Assembly (NCBI RefSeq): GCF_025655475.1
Contig: NZ_JAHTIK010000001.1
Location: 2,525,125 to 2,559,241, forward strand
Direction of reading: 5' to 3'
Source: Kitasatospora sp. DSM 101779
Lineage (GTDB): Bacteria; Actinomycetota; Actinomycetes; Streptomycetales; Streptomycetaceae
DNA length: 34,117 nucleotides
This document shows, one piece after another, positions 7,327 to 14,449 of this stretch. Within the stretch, counting starts at the first letter, position 1. The number at the start of each line of letters is the position of its first letter. The translations under genes and the position numbers were made by a program. The notes under the pieces were generated by a model. The model was not told where the DNA came from. It worked only from the letters and a program-made list of their open reading frames with translations, and did no database searches.

Positions 7327-8895
7327 ATGTCCCTCCGCACCACCGCCCTGGCACTGGGGTCCGCGCTGGTCGCGACCGCCGCCGCAGGGCTCGCCATGGT
7401 CGGCCCCGGCACCGCCACGGCCGCCACCACCGCCTGCACGGTCGACTACAGCACCAACGACTGGGGCTCCGGCTTCACCGCCAACGTGAAGATCAGCAAC
7501 AAGGGCACCGATGCGATCAACGGCTGGACGCTGGCCTACGCCTACACCGGCAACCAGACGCTCTCCGGCACCGGCTGGAACGGCACCTGGTCGCAGTCCG
7601 GCAAGAACGTCACCGTCACCAACCCGGCCTGGGCGACCGGCATCGGCGCCGGGCAGTCCGTGACCGCCGGCGCCAACTTCAGCTACAGCGGCAGCAATGC
7701 GACACCGACCTCGTTCACACTGAACGGGCTCGCGTGCACGGGCACGGGCACCGGCCCGACCCCGTCCGGCTCGGCCAGCGCCTCGGCCTCGCCCTCCGCG
7801 AGCGCCTCCGCCTCGCCGAGCGACTCCGCCTCCCCCAGCAGCTCGGCGTCACCGAGCAGTTCGTCGTCGCCCACCGGCAGCACCGGCGCCCCGGCACTGC
7901 ACGTCTCGGGCACCTCCCTGGTGAACGAGGCCGGCACGCCCGTCACCCTGCACGGCGTCAACCGCTCGGGAACCGAGTTCATGTGCGTCCAGGGCTACGG
8001 TTTCTTCGACGGCCCGGTCGACGCCGCGGCCGTCGCGGCCATCAAGAGCTGGCACGCCAACGCCGTCCGCGTCCCGCTCAACGAGGACTGCTGGATCGGC
8101 ACCAGCAACGTCAAACCCGAGTACGCCGGCGCCAACTACCGCGCAGCGATCAAGGGTTGGGTGGACGCACTGCGCAACGCCGGCCTCACCCCGATCGTCG
8201 AGATGCACTGGAGCCGCGGCCAGTACACCGGCTACTCCTCCGGCTGCGCGGACGTCAACGCCACCTGTCAGAAGCCGATGCCGGGCGCCAACGCGGTGCC
8301 GTTCTGGAGCTCCGTCGCGGACACCTTCAAGGACACCACGCAGGTGGTCTTCGACCTTTTCAACGAGCCCTACCCGGACCGCTCCGAGTCCTCGACCACC
8401 CAGAGCTGGCTCTGCTGGCGCGACGGCGGCAGCGCCTGCCCCGGCATTCCGTACCAGGTCAGCGGCTTCCAGACGCTGGTGGACACCGTCCGGGCGACCG
8501 GCGCCAAGAACGTCATCATGCTCGGCGGCCTGGCCTACTCCAACGACCTCGGCCAGTGGCTCACCCACCGGCCGACCGACCCCACCGGCAACCTCGCCGC
8601 GGCCTGGCACGTGTACAACTTCAACACCTGCGCCAGCACCTCCTGCTTCGACTCCACGCTGGCCCCGGTGGCCGCCAAGGTCCCGCTGGTCGCCGGGGAG
8701 ATCGGCGAGAACACCTGCAGCCACGGCTTCATCGACCAGGTGATGGCCTGGCTGGACGCCCGCAAGCTCGGCTACCTCGGCTGGACCTGGAACACCTGGG
8801 ACTGCAGCTCCGGACCGTCGCTGATCAGCAACTACGACGGCACCGCGACCGACTTCGGCGCCGGCCTGCGCGACCACCTCCGCGCGATCGGCTGA
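7327..8895 (+). CDS. secreted GH5 cellulase (endoglucanase) with CBM2
   Basis: A 522-residue secreted cellulase. Order: signal peptide 1-33 ending near ATAA; family-2 cellulose-binding module about 36-138 (cysteines 37 and 137); a serine/alanine/proline linker about 145-187; and a GH5 catalytic domain about 189-522. Catalytic residues are readable: Glu347 in LFNEP is the acid/base, Glu458 in VAGEIG the nucleophile, with Asn346, His428 and Trp487 in the usual supporting places. GH5 enzymes of this kind cut beta-1,4-glucan internally with retention, complementing the end-acting GH48 enzyme. The ATG at 7327 follows GAGGAG by 5 nt; longer in-frame starts would precede the signal peptide. Its CBM2 DNA is identical to that of the GH48 gene over 261 bp. 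Endoglucanase is the likeliest activity; mannanase is possible. Confidence 0.92.
   Translation: MSLRTTALALGSALVATAAAGLAMVGPGTATAATTACTVDYSTNDWGSGFTANVKISNKGTDAINGWTLAYAYTGNQTLSGTGWNGTWSQSGKNVTVTNPAWATGIGAGQSVTAGANFSYSGSNATPTSFTLNGLACTGTGTGPTPSGSASASASPSASASASPSDSASPSSSASPSSSSSPTGSTGAPALHVSGTSLVNEAGTPVTLHGVNRSGTEFMCVQGYGFFDGPVDAAAVAAIKSWHANAVRVPLNEDCWIGTSNVKPEYAGANYRAAIKGWVDALRNAGLTPIVEMHWSRGQYTGYSSGCADVNATCQKPMPGANAVPFWSSVADTFKDTTQVVFDLFNEPYPDRSESSTTQSWLCWRDGGSACPGIPYQVSGFQTLVDTVRATGAKNVIMLGGLAYSNDLGQWLTHRPTDPTGNLAAAWHVYNFNTCASTSCFDSTLAPVAAKVPLVAGEIGENTCSHGFIDQVMAWLDARKLGYLGWTWNTWDCSSGPSLISNYDGTATDFGAGLRDHLRAIG
7441..7701 (+). repeat. right arm of a 261-bp perfect inverted repeat (CBM2 of GH5)
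   Basis: This is the exact reverse complement of 6719-6979. The arms flank a 461-bp spacer (6980-7440) that holds both signal-peptide coding regions, both promoters and both CebR-type boxes. The arm begins at codon position 1 of residue 39. Confidence 0.95.
7765..7875 (+). repeat. low-complexity Ser/Ala/Pro linker coding tract
   Basis: Imperfectly repeated TCC/GCC/CCG-type codons encode the serine-rich hinge between the CBM2 and the GH5 domain. It is a protein linker, not a regulatory repeat. Confidence 0.7.
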
Positions 8896-8921
8896 CGCCT
8901 GGTCACGGGGTTGCACCACAA

Positions 8922-9070
8922 GGGAACCGCGCAATCGGACGGTGGCCCACCGTACGACATCGGGCTTGCCCCGTACCGCTACGGCGACCACCCCCGGACT
9001 GCGCGGTTCCCCGCGCCCCTGGAATGACCGCTCGCGTGCGGCAAACCCGCAGGGGCGCGGGGAACTGCGC
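8922..9070. repeat. dispersed palindromic intergenic repeat, copies B and C
   Basis: GGGAACCGCGC at 8922-8932 pairs exactly with 9001-9011. The segment 9001-9019 (GCGCGGTTCCCCGCGCCCC) pairs with 9052-9070 (GGGGCGCGGGGAACTGCGC) at 18 of 19 positions, so two overlapping hairpins share the middle arm. The last arm plus extension matches copy A at 1881-1917. It follows the GH5 stop and may also end transcription there. Confidence 0.8.
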
Positions 9071-9141
9071 AATTCGGAGGCGGCGCACAGACGGATCGCG
9101 GTCAACCCCGGTTCATTGCGGTACCCACTCCCCTGCGCAGC

Positions 9142-9166
9142 CCTCCCCCAGCCTTCGGCCGGGAGG
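9142..9166. repeat. short hairpin repeat of the CCTCCC-GGGAGG type
   Basis: CCTCCC and GGGAGG flank CCAGCCTTCGGCC. I recognise this as a very common Streptomyces intergenic sequence. It lies about 50 nt past the stop of the leftward amidohydrolase gene and could serve as its terminator. Confidence 0.6.
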
Positions 9167-9216
9167 TGCCCCCACGCGCCCCCGACTGGGTGCTCCGCGC
9201 TCTCAGGCCCGGCCTC

Positions 9217-10293
9217 TCAGATTCGGTACAGGCGGCGGGCGTTGCCCGATCCGAGTGCTTCGGTGATCCGCAGAGCGTCCGCCTCGGTGCAGTCGCCGGC
9301 TGTCTGCCAGCCGTCCAGCAGCGTGGCGAGCGCCCGGCGGAACTGCGACGCGCCGACCGGGTAGAGCTCGGGCAGCCCGTAGGCGTCGGTGGAGGCCAAT
9401 ACCTTGCCGAAGGGGGCCAGTTCGAGCACCTCACCGAGCACCGCGGCGGCCCGCGGCCCGGTGTACGAGAGGGTCAGCCCGACGTCGGCGTACACGTGCG
9501 GGTAGGCCTGGGTCAGCCAGGCCGCCTGCCGGTGGTACGGGTAGCCGTGCAGCAGCACGAGCGGGACGCCGTCGGGCTCCACTGCGCGGACGAAGTCCAC
9601 CAGCAGGGCCGGGTCGGCCCGGTGCAGCTGCAGGTCCGGGTCGCCGAAGCCGGTGTGCAGTTGGATCGGCAGCCCGAGGCCGACGGCCGTCCACAGCAGG
9701 TGGCGCAGCAGGACGGGGTCGGTGATCCGGCCCGGTGGGCGGGCCCCGGCGGCCCGGACGACCTCGGAGCGGGTGGGCGGGCCGCCCGGGATGTCCAGGC
9801 CTGCGCGGTAGGCGAGCACCGACTTCACCGCGACCGCCCCGGCGCAGGCTTCGGCGAGCGCCTCGGCGACGGCGTCCGGCCAGTGCGGCGCGGGCGCGCG
9901 GACCTCGGCGGCCACCGCCTCCAGCCGCACCACTTCGTGCAGCCGTGCCCCGGCGAGGGCGGCGAGGTCGCCGGGCGGCAGCAGCGGCCGGCCGCCGGCC
10001 TCGGTGAGGCCGGTGTCGACCAGCAGTTCGGCGAGGCCGGCGCCGGCGAGCATCCGGGCGGTGGCCTCCGCGGCGCCGGTCGCCCGGCGGGCCTCCAGGT
10101 AGTCGGCCGGTTCGGCGAGTGCGGGCAGCCCGAGCAGTGGCGGGCACCAGCGACGGACGGCGAGCCCGATGGCGCTGTCGAAGGGCGAGGTGCCGGGGGC
10201 GGGCGGCCGGTCGGACTCGGTGATCAGTGCGCCGAGGGCGGTCCCGTCGAGTTCGTCGGCGAGGACGCTGTGGCAGTGGTGGTCGACCAGCAC
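9217..10293 (-). CDS. amidohydrolase family 2 protein (FluG N-terminal-like)
   Basis: A 358-residue TIM-barrel amidohydrolase. Metal-site landmarks are the N-terminal HCH (His6, His8), a mid-barrel histidine in IQLHTGFGD, another in LLHGYPYHRQAAWL, and the late aspartate in ASTDAYGLPELY. There is no signal peptide. The fungal protein FluG fuses exactly this domain to a glutamine-synthetase-like domain; here they are separate genes, with the ligase-like gene stopping only 3 nt before this GTG start. This strongly suggests one transcript and coupled translation. The usual expectation is hydrolysis of an amide or gamma-glutamyl linkage made or used by the partner, but the substrate is not shown by the sequence. 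The start at 10293 lacks a strong ribosome-binding site, as expected for coupling. Confidence 0.8.
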   Translation of the reverse strand: MLVDHHCHSVLADELDGTALGALITESDRPPAPGTSPFDSAIGLAVRRWCPPLLGLPALAEPADYLEARRATGAAEATARMLAGAGLAELLVDTGLTEAGGRPLLPPGDLAALAGARLHEVVRLEAVAAEVRAPAPHWPDAVAEALAEACAGAVAVKSVLAYRAGLDIPGGPPTRSEVVRAAGARPPGRITDPVLLRHLLWTAVGLGLPIQLHTGFGDPDLQLHRADPALLVDFVRAVEPDGVPLVLLHGYPYHRQAAWLTQAYPHVYADVGLTLSYTGPRAAAVLGEVLELAPFGKVLASTDAYGLPELYPVGASQFRRALATLLDGWQTAGDCTEADALRITEALGSGNARRLYRI

Positions 10294-10296
10294 CGG

Positions 10297-11622
10297 TCAG
10301 TACCGCCACCGGGTGGCGGCGACCAGCTGGTGTGCGTCGAGCCCGCCGTAGCGGGCGATCTCGGCCTCCCGGACGTCGAGCACCGCGTGGTAGAGCTCCT
10401 CCCCCAGTGCGGTGCGCAGCGGGGCGCAGGCGCGGAGGGCGGAGAGTGCGGCGGCCGGGCCGTGCGGCAGCCGTTCGACGCCGGGTTCGCGGGCCGGGTC
10501 GCCGGGGACCTCGGGCGGCAGTTTCAGGTTGGCGTCGAGTCCGGTGAGGCCGGCGGCGAGTGCGCCGCCGACGGCGAGGTAGGGGTTGGCGGCCGCGTCG
10601 AAGCACTTGACCTCGGCGTTCGCCTGCTCGGGTGCGGAGCCGGTGATCAGTCGCAGGGCGGCCTCCCGGTTCTCCAGGCCCCAGCAGCGGTAGGGGCCGG
10701 CCCACCGGCCGGGCACCAGTCGCAGGTGGCTGGCGGGGCTCGGGGCGCCGAGCACCAGCAGGGCGGGCAGTTCCTCGAGGATTCCGGCGAGGAAGGCCGC
10801 GGCCTGTTCGGTGAGGCCGTGGGGGCCGGGCCCGCCGGTGTGCAGGTTCCGGCCGTCCTGCCAGAGGCTGAGGTGCAGGTGGCAGCCGTTGCCGACGCCG
10901 TCCGGCGCGACCACCGGGGCGAAGGAGGTGCGCAGCCCGTGCCGGGCCGAGACCGCCCGGACGGTCTGCCGCACCAGGAGGGAGGTGTCGGCGGCCCGCA
11001 CGGGGGTGTCGGCGGCGACGGAGACTTCGAACTGGCCGGGGGTGTACTCGGGGTGGATCTGCAGTACGGCGAGCTGCTGCGCCTCCAGGGCGCGGAGCAC
11101 GTCGAGCAGGTAGTCGGAGCGTTCGACCAGGCGGTCCATGCCGTAGGCGGAGCCGCCCTCCGGTACGCCGTCCCGGTCGACGACCCACTCGATCTCGAAG
11201 CCGGCCCGCACCGCGAGGCCGCGGGCGGCGAGTGCCTGTTCGGTGCGGCGGGCGAACCAGCGCTGGCAGCCGGGGTGCGCCGCGCCGTCCTGGCGACGGC
11301 GGTCAACGGGCGCCCAGGCCCAGCCGGGCTGGGCGGCGAGCGGCACCAGGGCGTCGAGGTCCGGGACGAGGCGGAGGTCGCCGACCGGGCCGCCGCCGGG
11401 GGCCATCGAGTCGTCGGCGAGGAAGGAGTCGAAGCAGGGCGAGGCGCCGATGCCGTGCCGGACGGCGTGCGGCAGCCGGGCGACCGGCACCGCCTTGGTC
11501 CGGGTGATGCCGGCGTTGTCCACCCAGCCGAGGGCGACGGCGTCCACCCCGGCCCCGGCGAGTTCCGCGGCGGCCTGTTCGGCCCGTTCCACCGTCTCGT
11601 CCCTCGTCTGCACGCTGCCCAT
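10297..11622 (-). CDS. glutamine-synthetase-like gamma-glutamyl ligase
   Basis: A 441-residue member of the glutamine synthetase catalytic family, of the GlnA-like kind that couples glutamate to amines other than ammonia. Landmarks: N-terminal beta-grasp VRAVALGWVDNAGI-type segment around 26-40; GFEIEW at 141-146 (metal-binding glutamate); EYTPGQFEV at 192-200; GNGCHLHLSLW at 244-254; the arginine-rich RLVPGRWAGPYRCWGLENREAALRL region at 301-325; and DAAANPYLA at 342-350. The NRS/RIP signature of true GlnA is replaced by CWGLENREAALR, so ammonia is an unlikely substrate and an amine ligase (polyamine, ethanolamine or an amino-acid-derived amine) is more likely. The ATG at 11622 is chosen by homology; it has no good Shine-Dalgarno. 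It is followed at once by the amidohydrolase. Confidence 0.8.
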   Translation of the reverse strand: MGSVQTRDETVERAEQAAAELAGAGVDAVALGWVDNAGITRTKAVPVARLPHAVRHGIGASPCFDSFLADDSMAPGGGPVGDLRLVPDLDALVPLAAQPGWAWAPVDRRRQDGAAHPGCQRWFARRTEQALAARGLAVRAGFEIEWVVDRDGVPEGGSAYGMDRLVERSDYLLDVLRALEAQQLAVLQIHPEYTPGQFEVSVAADTPVRAADTSLLVRQTVRAVSARHGLRTSFAPVVAPDGVGNGCHLHLSLWQDGRNLHTGGPGPHGLTEQAAAFLAGILEELPALLVLGAPSPASHLRLVPGRWAGPYRCWGLENREAALRLITGSAPEQANAEVKCFDAAANPYLAVGGALAAGLTGLDANLKLPPEVPGDPAREPGVERLPHGPAAALSALRACAPLRTALGEELYHAVLDVREAEIARYGGLDAHQLVAATRWRY

Positions 11623-11741
11623 GCGCCCATGCTGCCGTCCGGAGCGGCCGGGGCGGGGGAACGCCCCGCGGTGGGGGCGGCCTGGGAGGGTGAAATCGGC
11701 CAACTCCGCGAATGTGTCGCAGGTCACACCGGACGGGGAAT

Positions 11742-11803
11742 TTCCGGGGACCGACTCCCCGTTTAACCGGGTGTCCGCACAAACGGGGAACGAGTCCCCG
11801 GAA
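11742..11803. promoter_or_regulatory. twin palindromic operator upstream of the TetR gene
   Basis: Two 17-bp palindromes of form CGGGGA-N5-TCCCCG lie at 11745-11761 and 11784-11800, 39 bp apart centre to centre. They sit inside a larger inverted repeat with arms 11742-11764 and 11781-11803. They occupy the divergent region between the ligase gene and the TetR gene, the second ending 17 nt before the TetR ATG. The natural inference is autoregulation by that TetR protein, possibly with control of the divergent ligase operon. Confidence 0.6.
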
Positions 11804-11817
11804 AGGAAGGGAGTCCG

Positions 11818-12459
11818 ATGACCACTGTCAGCGCCAAGCCGGCGGGCCAGCGGCTCCGTGCGGACGCCAGCCGCAACCGGGCGAGGATCATCACCGCCGC
11901 CCGCGAGGCGATCGTGGAGCACGGCGCGGAGGCGCCGCTCGACGAGATCGCCCGCCGGGCCGGGGTCGGCAACGCCACGCTCTACCGTAACTTCTCCGAC
12001 CGGCGCGAGCTCCTGCACCACGTCACCCTCTCGGTGCTGACCCGGGTGCTGGAGCACGCGGAGGCCGGACTCGCGGACCCGGACGCCTTCGAGGGCCTGA
12101 CCCGGTTCACGCACGCCGCCGCGGACGAGCGCATCGGCGCGCTCTGCCCGATGGTCTCCGACCACATCGACCACGACGACCCCGAGCTGGAGGGCGCCCG
12201 GCTGCGGCTGAAGGCCGCCGCCACCGAGCTCATCGCCCGCGCCCACGCGAGCGGGCAGCTGCGCGCCGACATCGGGGTCGGCGACTACTTCCTCGGCGTC
12301 ACCCAGCTCACCCGCCCGCTCCCGGGCACCGGCTGCCTCGACCTCGACCAGTTCGTCCATCGCCACCTGCAGGTCTTCCTGGACGGCCTGCGAGCCCCGG
12401 CGACCTCCGTACTTCCCGGCCGCGCCGCGTCCTTCGAGGACCTCAAGCGCGCCGACTGA
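11818..12459 (+). CDS. TetR/AcrR family transcriptional regulator
   Basis: A 213-residue TetR-type repressor. The N-terminal helix-turn-helix covers about residues 22-68, with PLDEIARRAGVGNATLYRNFSDRRELL giving the classical recognition-helix pattern. The rest is an all-helical ligand and dimer domain with a TetR C-terminal pattern seen in MFS-exporter regulators. The ATG at 11818 has a strong GGAAGGGAG site. It is followed 40 nt later by a DHA2 exporter gene in the same direction, the classical repressor-efflux pair, and is preceded by a twin palindrome that is probably its operator. The ligand is unknown. Confidence 0.9.
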   Translation: MTTVSAKPAGQRLRADASRNRARIITAAREAIVEHGAEAPLDEIARRAGVGNATLYRNFSDRRELLHHVTLSVLTRVLEHAEAGLADPDAFEGLTRFTHAAADERIGALCPMVSDHIDHDDPELEGARLRLKAAATELIARAHASGQLRADIGVGDYFLGVTQLTRPLPGTGCLDLDQFVHRHLQVFLDGLRAPATSVLPGRAASFEDLKRAD

Positions 12460-12499
12460 CCGTCCCGACCGCACGCAACGCACGTTAGTGGGTACCCCC

Positions 12500-13999
12500 A
12501 TGTCCGAAACCGGCCTCCAGGCCGATCCGCGCCGCTGGAAGGCACTCGCCTTCATCGGCCTGGCCCAGCTGATGGTCGTCCTCGACGCGACCGTCGTGAA
12601 CATCGCACTGCCCTCCGCCCAGCACGACCTCGGCATCTCCGACGGCAACCGCCAGTGGGTGATCACCGCCTACGCGCTGGCCTTCGGCGGACTGCTGCTG
12701 TTCGGCGGCCGGATCGCCGACCTGTGGGGCCGCAGGCGGACCTTCATCATCGGCCTGAGCGGCTTCGCGCTGGCCTCCGCGCTCGGCGGCGCCGCCGTCA
12801 ACACCCCGATGCTGCTCGGCGCCCGCGCCCTCCAGGGCGTCTTCGGCGCACTGCTCGCCCCGGCCGCGCTCTCGCTGCTCGCGGTGATGTTCACCGAGGC
12901 CAAGGAGCGTGCCAAGGCGTTCGGCATCTACGGCGCCATCGCCGGCGGTGGCGGTGCCATCGGCCTGATCCTCGGCGGTCTGCTCACCGAGTACCTGAAC
13001 TGGCGCTGGACCTTCTACGTCAACATCCCGTTCGCCGTGGTCGCGATCCTCGGCGCGGTGCTGGTGATCCGCGAGCCCGTCGGCAGCCGCAACCGCAACA
13101 AGCTGGACATCCCCGGCGTACTGCTGGTCACCTCCGGCCTGGTCGCCCTGGTGTACGCCTTCACCCGCGCCGAGTCGGACGGCTGGAGCGCCCCCGTCAC
13201 CGTCGGCCTGTTCGTCGCCGCCGCCGTGCTGCTCGCCGCGTTCGCCGTGGTGGAGAGCAAGGTCTCCGCGCCGCTGCTGCCGCTGCGCGTGGTCACCGAG
13301 CGCAACCGCGGCGGTGTCTACCTGTCGCTCGGCCTCGCCGTGATCGGCATGTTCGGCCTGTTCCTCTTCCTGACCTACTACCTGCAGGTGGTGCTCGGCT
13401 ACAGCCCGGTCACCAGCGGCCTGGCCTTCCTGCCGATGGTGGCGGGCATGATCACCGGCTCCACCCAGATCGGCGCCCGGCTGATGACCCGCGTCCCGCC
13501 GCGCTACCTGATGGTGCCGGGCTTCCTGGTCGCCGCGCTGGGCATGCTCGTCCTCACCCAGATCGACGTGCACAGCTCCTACCCGGCGCTGATCCTGCCC
13601 GGTCTGATCCTGATGGGCCTCGGCATGGGCACCGCGTTCATGCCGGCGATGAGCCTGGCCACGCACGGCGTCGAGCCGCGCGACGCGGGCGTCGCCTCGG
13701 CGATGGTCAACACCTCCCAGCAGGTCGGCGGCGCCATCGGCACCGCGCTGCTGAACACCATCGCGGCCAGCGCCACCACCGCGTACCTGACCTCCCACGC
13801 CAAGGACGGCGCGCCGCAGCAGCTGCTCCAGCTGCAGGGCATGGTGCACGGCTTCTCGACCGCGATCTGGTGGTCCTTCGGCATCCTGGTGATCGCCGCC
13901 GGGGTCGCCGCCACCCTGATCAACACCGGCCGTCCCGAGGTCCACGCGACCGCCGAGGGCGCGGCCCAGGAGGACGCCGTCCCCGTGATGGCGCACTGA
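12500..13999 (+). CDS. MFS transporter, DHA2 (14-helix) drug exporter type
   Basis: A 499-residue proton-coupled exporter. The N-terminal segment LAQLMVVLDATVVNIALPSAQ is the DHA2 helix-1 motif. Motif A follows helix 2 as GGRIADLWGRRR, and the helix-5 motif C region is GAIAGGGGAIGLILGGLL. About 14 hydrophobic segments can be counted, ending near 470 before a short charged tail. Homologues export antibiotics, dyes or host metabolites. The ATG at 12500 is preferred; a GTG 12 nt upstream is in frame. No strong ribosome-binding site precedes either, so translation may be coupled to the TetR gene just upstream. Regulation by that TetR protein is inferred from adjacency. Confidence 0.9.
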   Translation: MSETGLQADPRRWKALAFIGLAQLMVVLDATVVNIALPSAQHDLGISDGNRQWVITAYALAFGGLLLFGGRIADLWGRRRTFIIGLSGFALASALGGAAVNTPMLLGARALQGVFGALLAPAALSLLAVMFTEAKERAKAFGIYGAIAGGGGAIGLILGGLLTEYLNWRWTFYVNIPFAVVAILGAVLVIREPVGSRNRNKLDIPGVLLVTSGLVALVYAFTRAESDGWSAPVTVGLFVAAAVLLAAFAVVESKVSAPLLPLRVVTERNRGGVYLSLGLAVIGMFGLFLFLTYYLQVVLGYSPVTSGLAFLPMVAGMITGSTQIGARLMTRVPPRYLMVPGFLVAALGMLVLTQIDVHSSYPALILPGLILMGLGMGTAFMPAMSLATHGVEPRDAGVASAMVNTSQQVGGAIGTALLNTIAASATTAYLTSHAKDGAPQQLLQLQGMVHGFSTAIWWSFGILVIAAGVAATLINTGRPEVHATAEGAAQEDAVPVMAH

Positions 14000-14013
14000 C
14001 CTCCCCCGCCACC

Positions 14014-14049
14014 GCAGCGGCCCGCCGGGTTCTCCCGGCGGGCCGCTGC
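14014..14049 (+). terminator. perfect 16-bp-stem terminator after the MFS gene
   Basis: GCAGCGGCCCGCCGGG and its exact reverse complement are separated by the loop TTCT, 15 nt after the MFS stop. This is a textbook GC-rich actinomycete terminator, though without a T-run. Confidence 0.85.
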
Positions 14050-14449
14050 GCGTTCCCCGTCCCTTCCCGACCCGCGCGGCACTCTTCCTACTCGACGGTA
14101 ACTCCGCTACAGTGACCGGCACGCACCAGCGCCGGGCCTCGGGAGCCGCACCGGCGTGGTCGGCGCCGCGGCATTGCGCGGACGCCCCGGTGCGTGATCT
14201 CCGGCCCTCGCGGCCGTCTTCCTCCCTGCAGCAGTTCAGCGCCGCCTGTCCTTCCTCTCAGCGCGCCTGAGCACTTCGGCACACCCGCGGCACGACCGGA
14301 GCGGACCGGTCCGTGCTCCGCGGGGCCGCCCCGCCTTCCCGCACACCCGCGTCGCCACACCCTCCTCCGGCGTGCCCCGGCCGCCGCTCGCCGTCGAGCG
14401 GCCGGCCGCGCCCGAGTGCTGCGCGGGCCCATGACAAGGAGTCAGGACA
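14050..14449. other. intergenic region upstream of the dehydrogenase gene
   Basis: About 400 nt without a convincing gene. Near 14088-14113 there is TACTCGACGGTAACTCCGC followed by TACAGT. TACAGT could be a -10, and TAC-N6-GTA could be a weak operator half-site pair, but no good -35 is present. If transcription starts near 14120 the leader would be about 330 nt. The rest is G+C-rich without a clear hairpin or reading frame with plausible codon use. Confidence 0.4.

Noticed and set aside
7765..7875. Repetitive tract resembling a tandem repeat or CRISPR
   Set aside because: It is in frame and encodes the Ser/Ala/Pro linker; there are no regular spacers.
11622..12666. An extended reading frame that would lengthen the ligase to about 789 residues
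   Set aside because: The extension is antisense to the TetR and MFS genes, and homology begins at the ATG at 11622.
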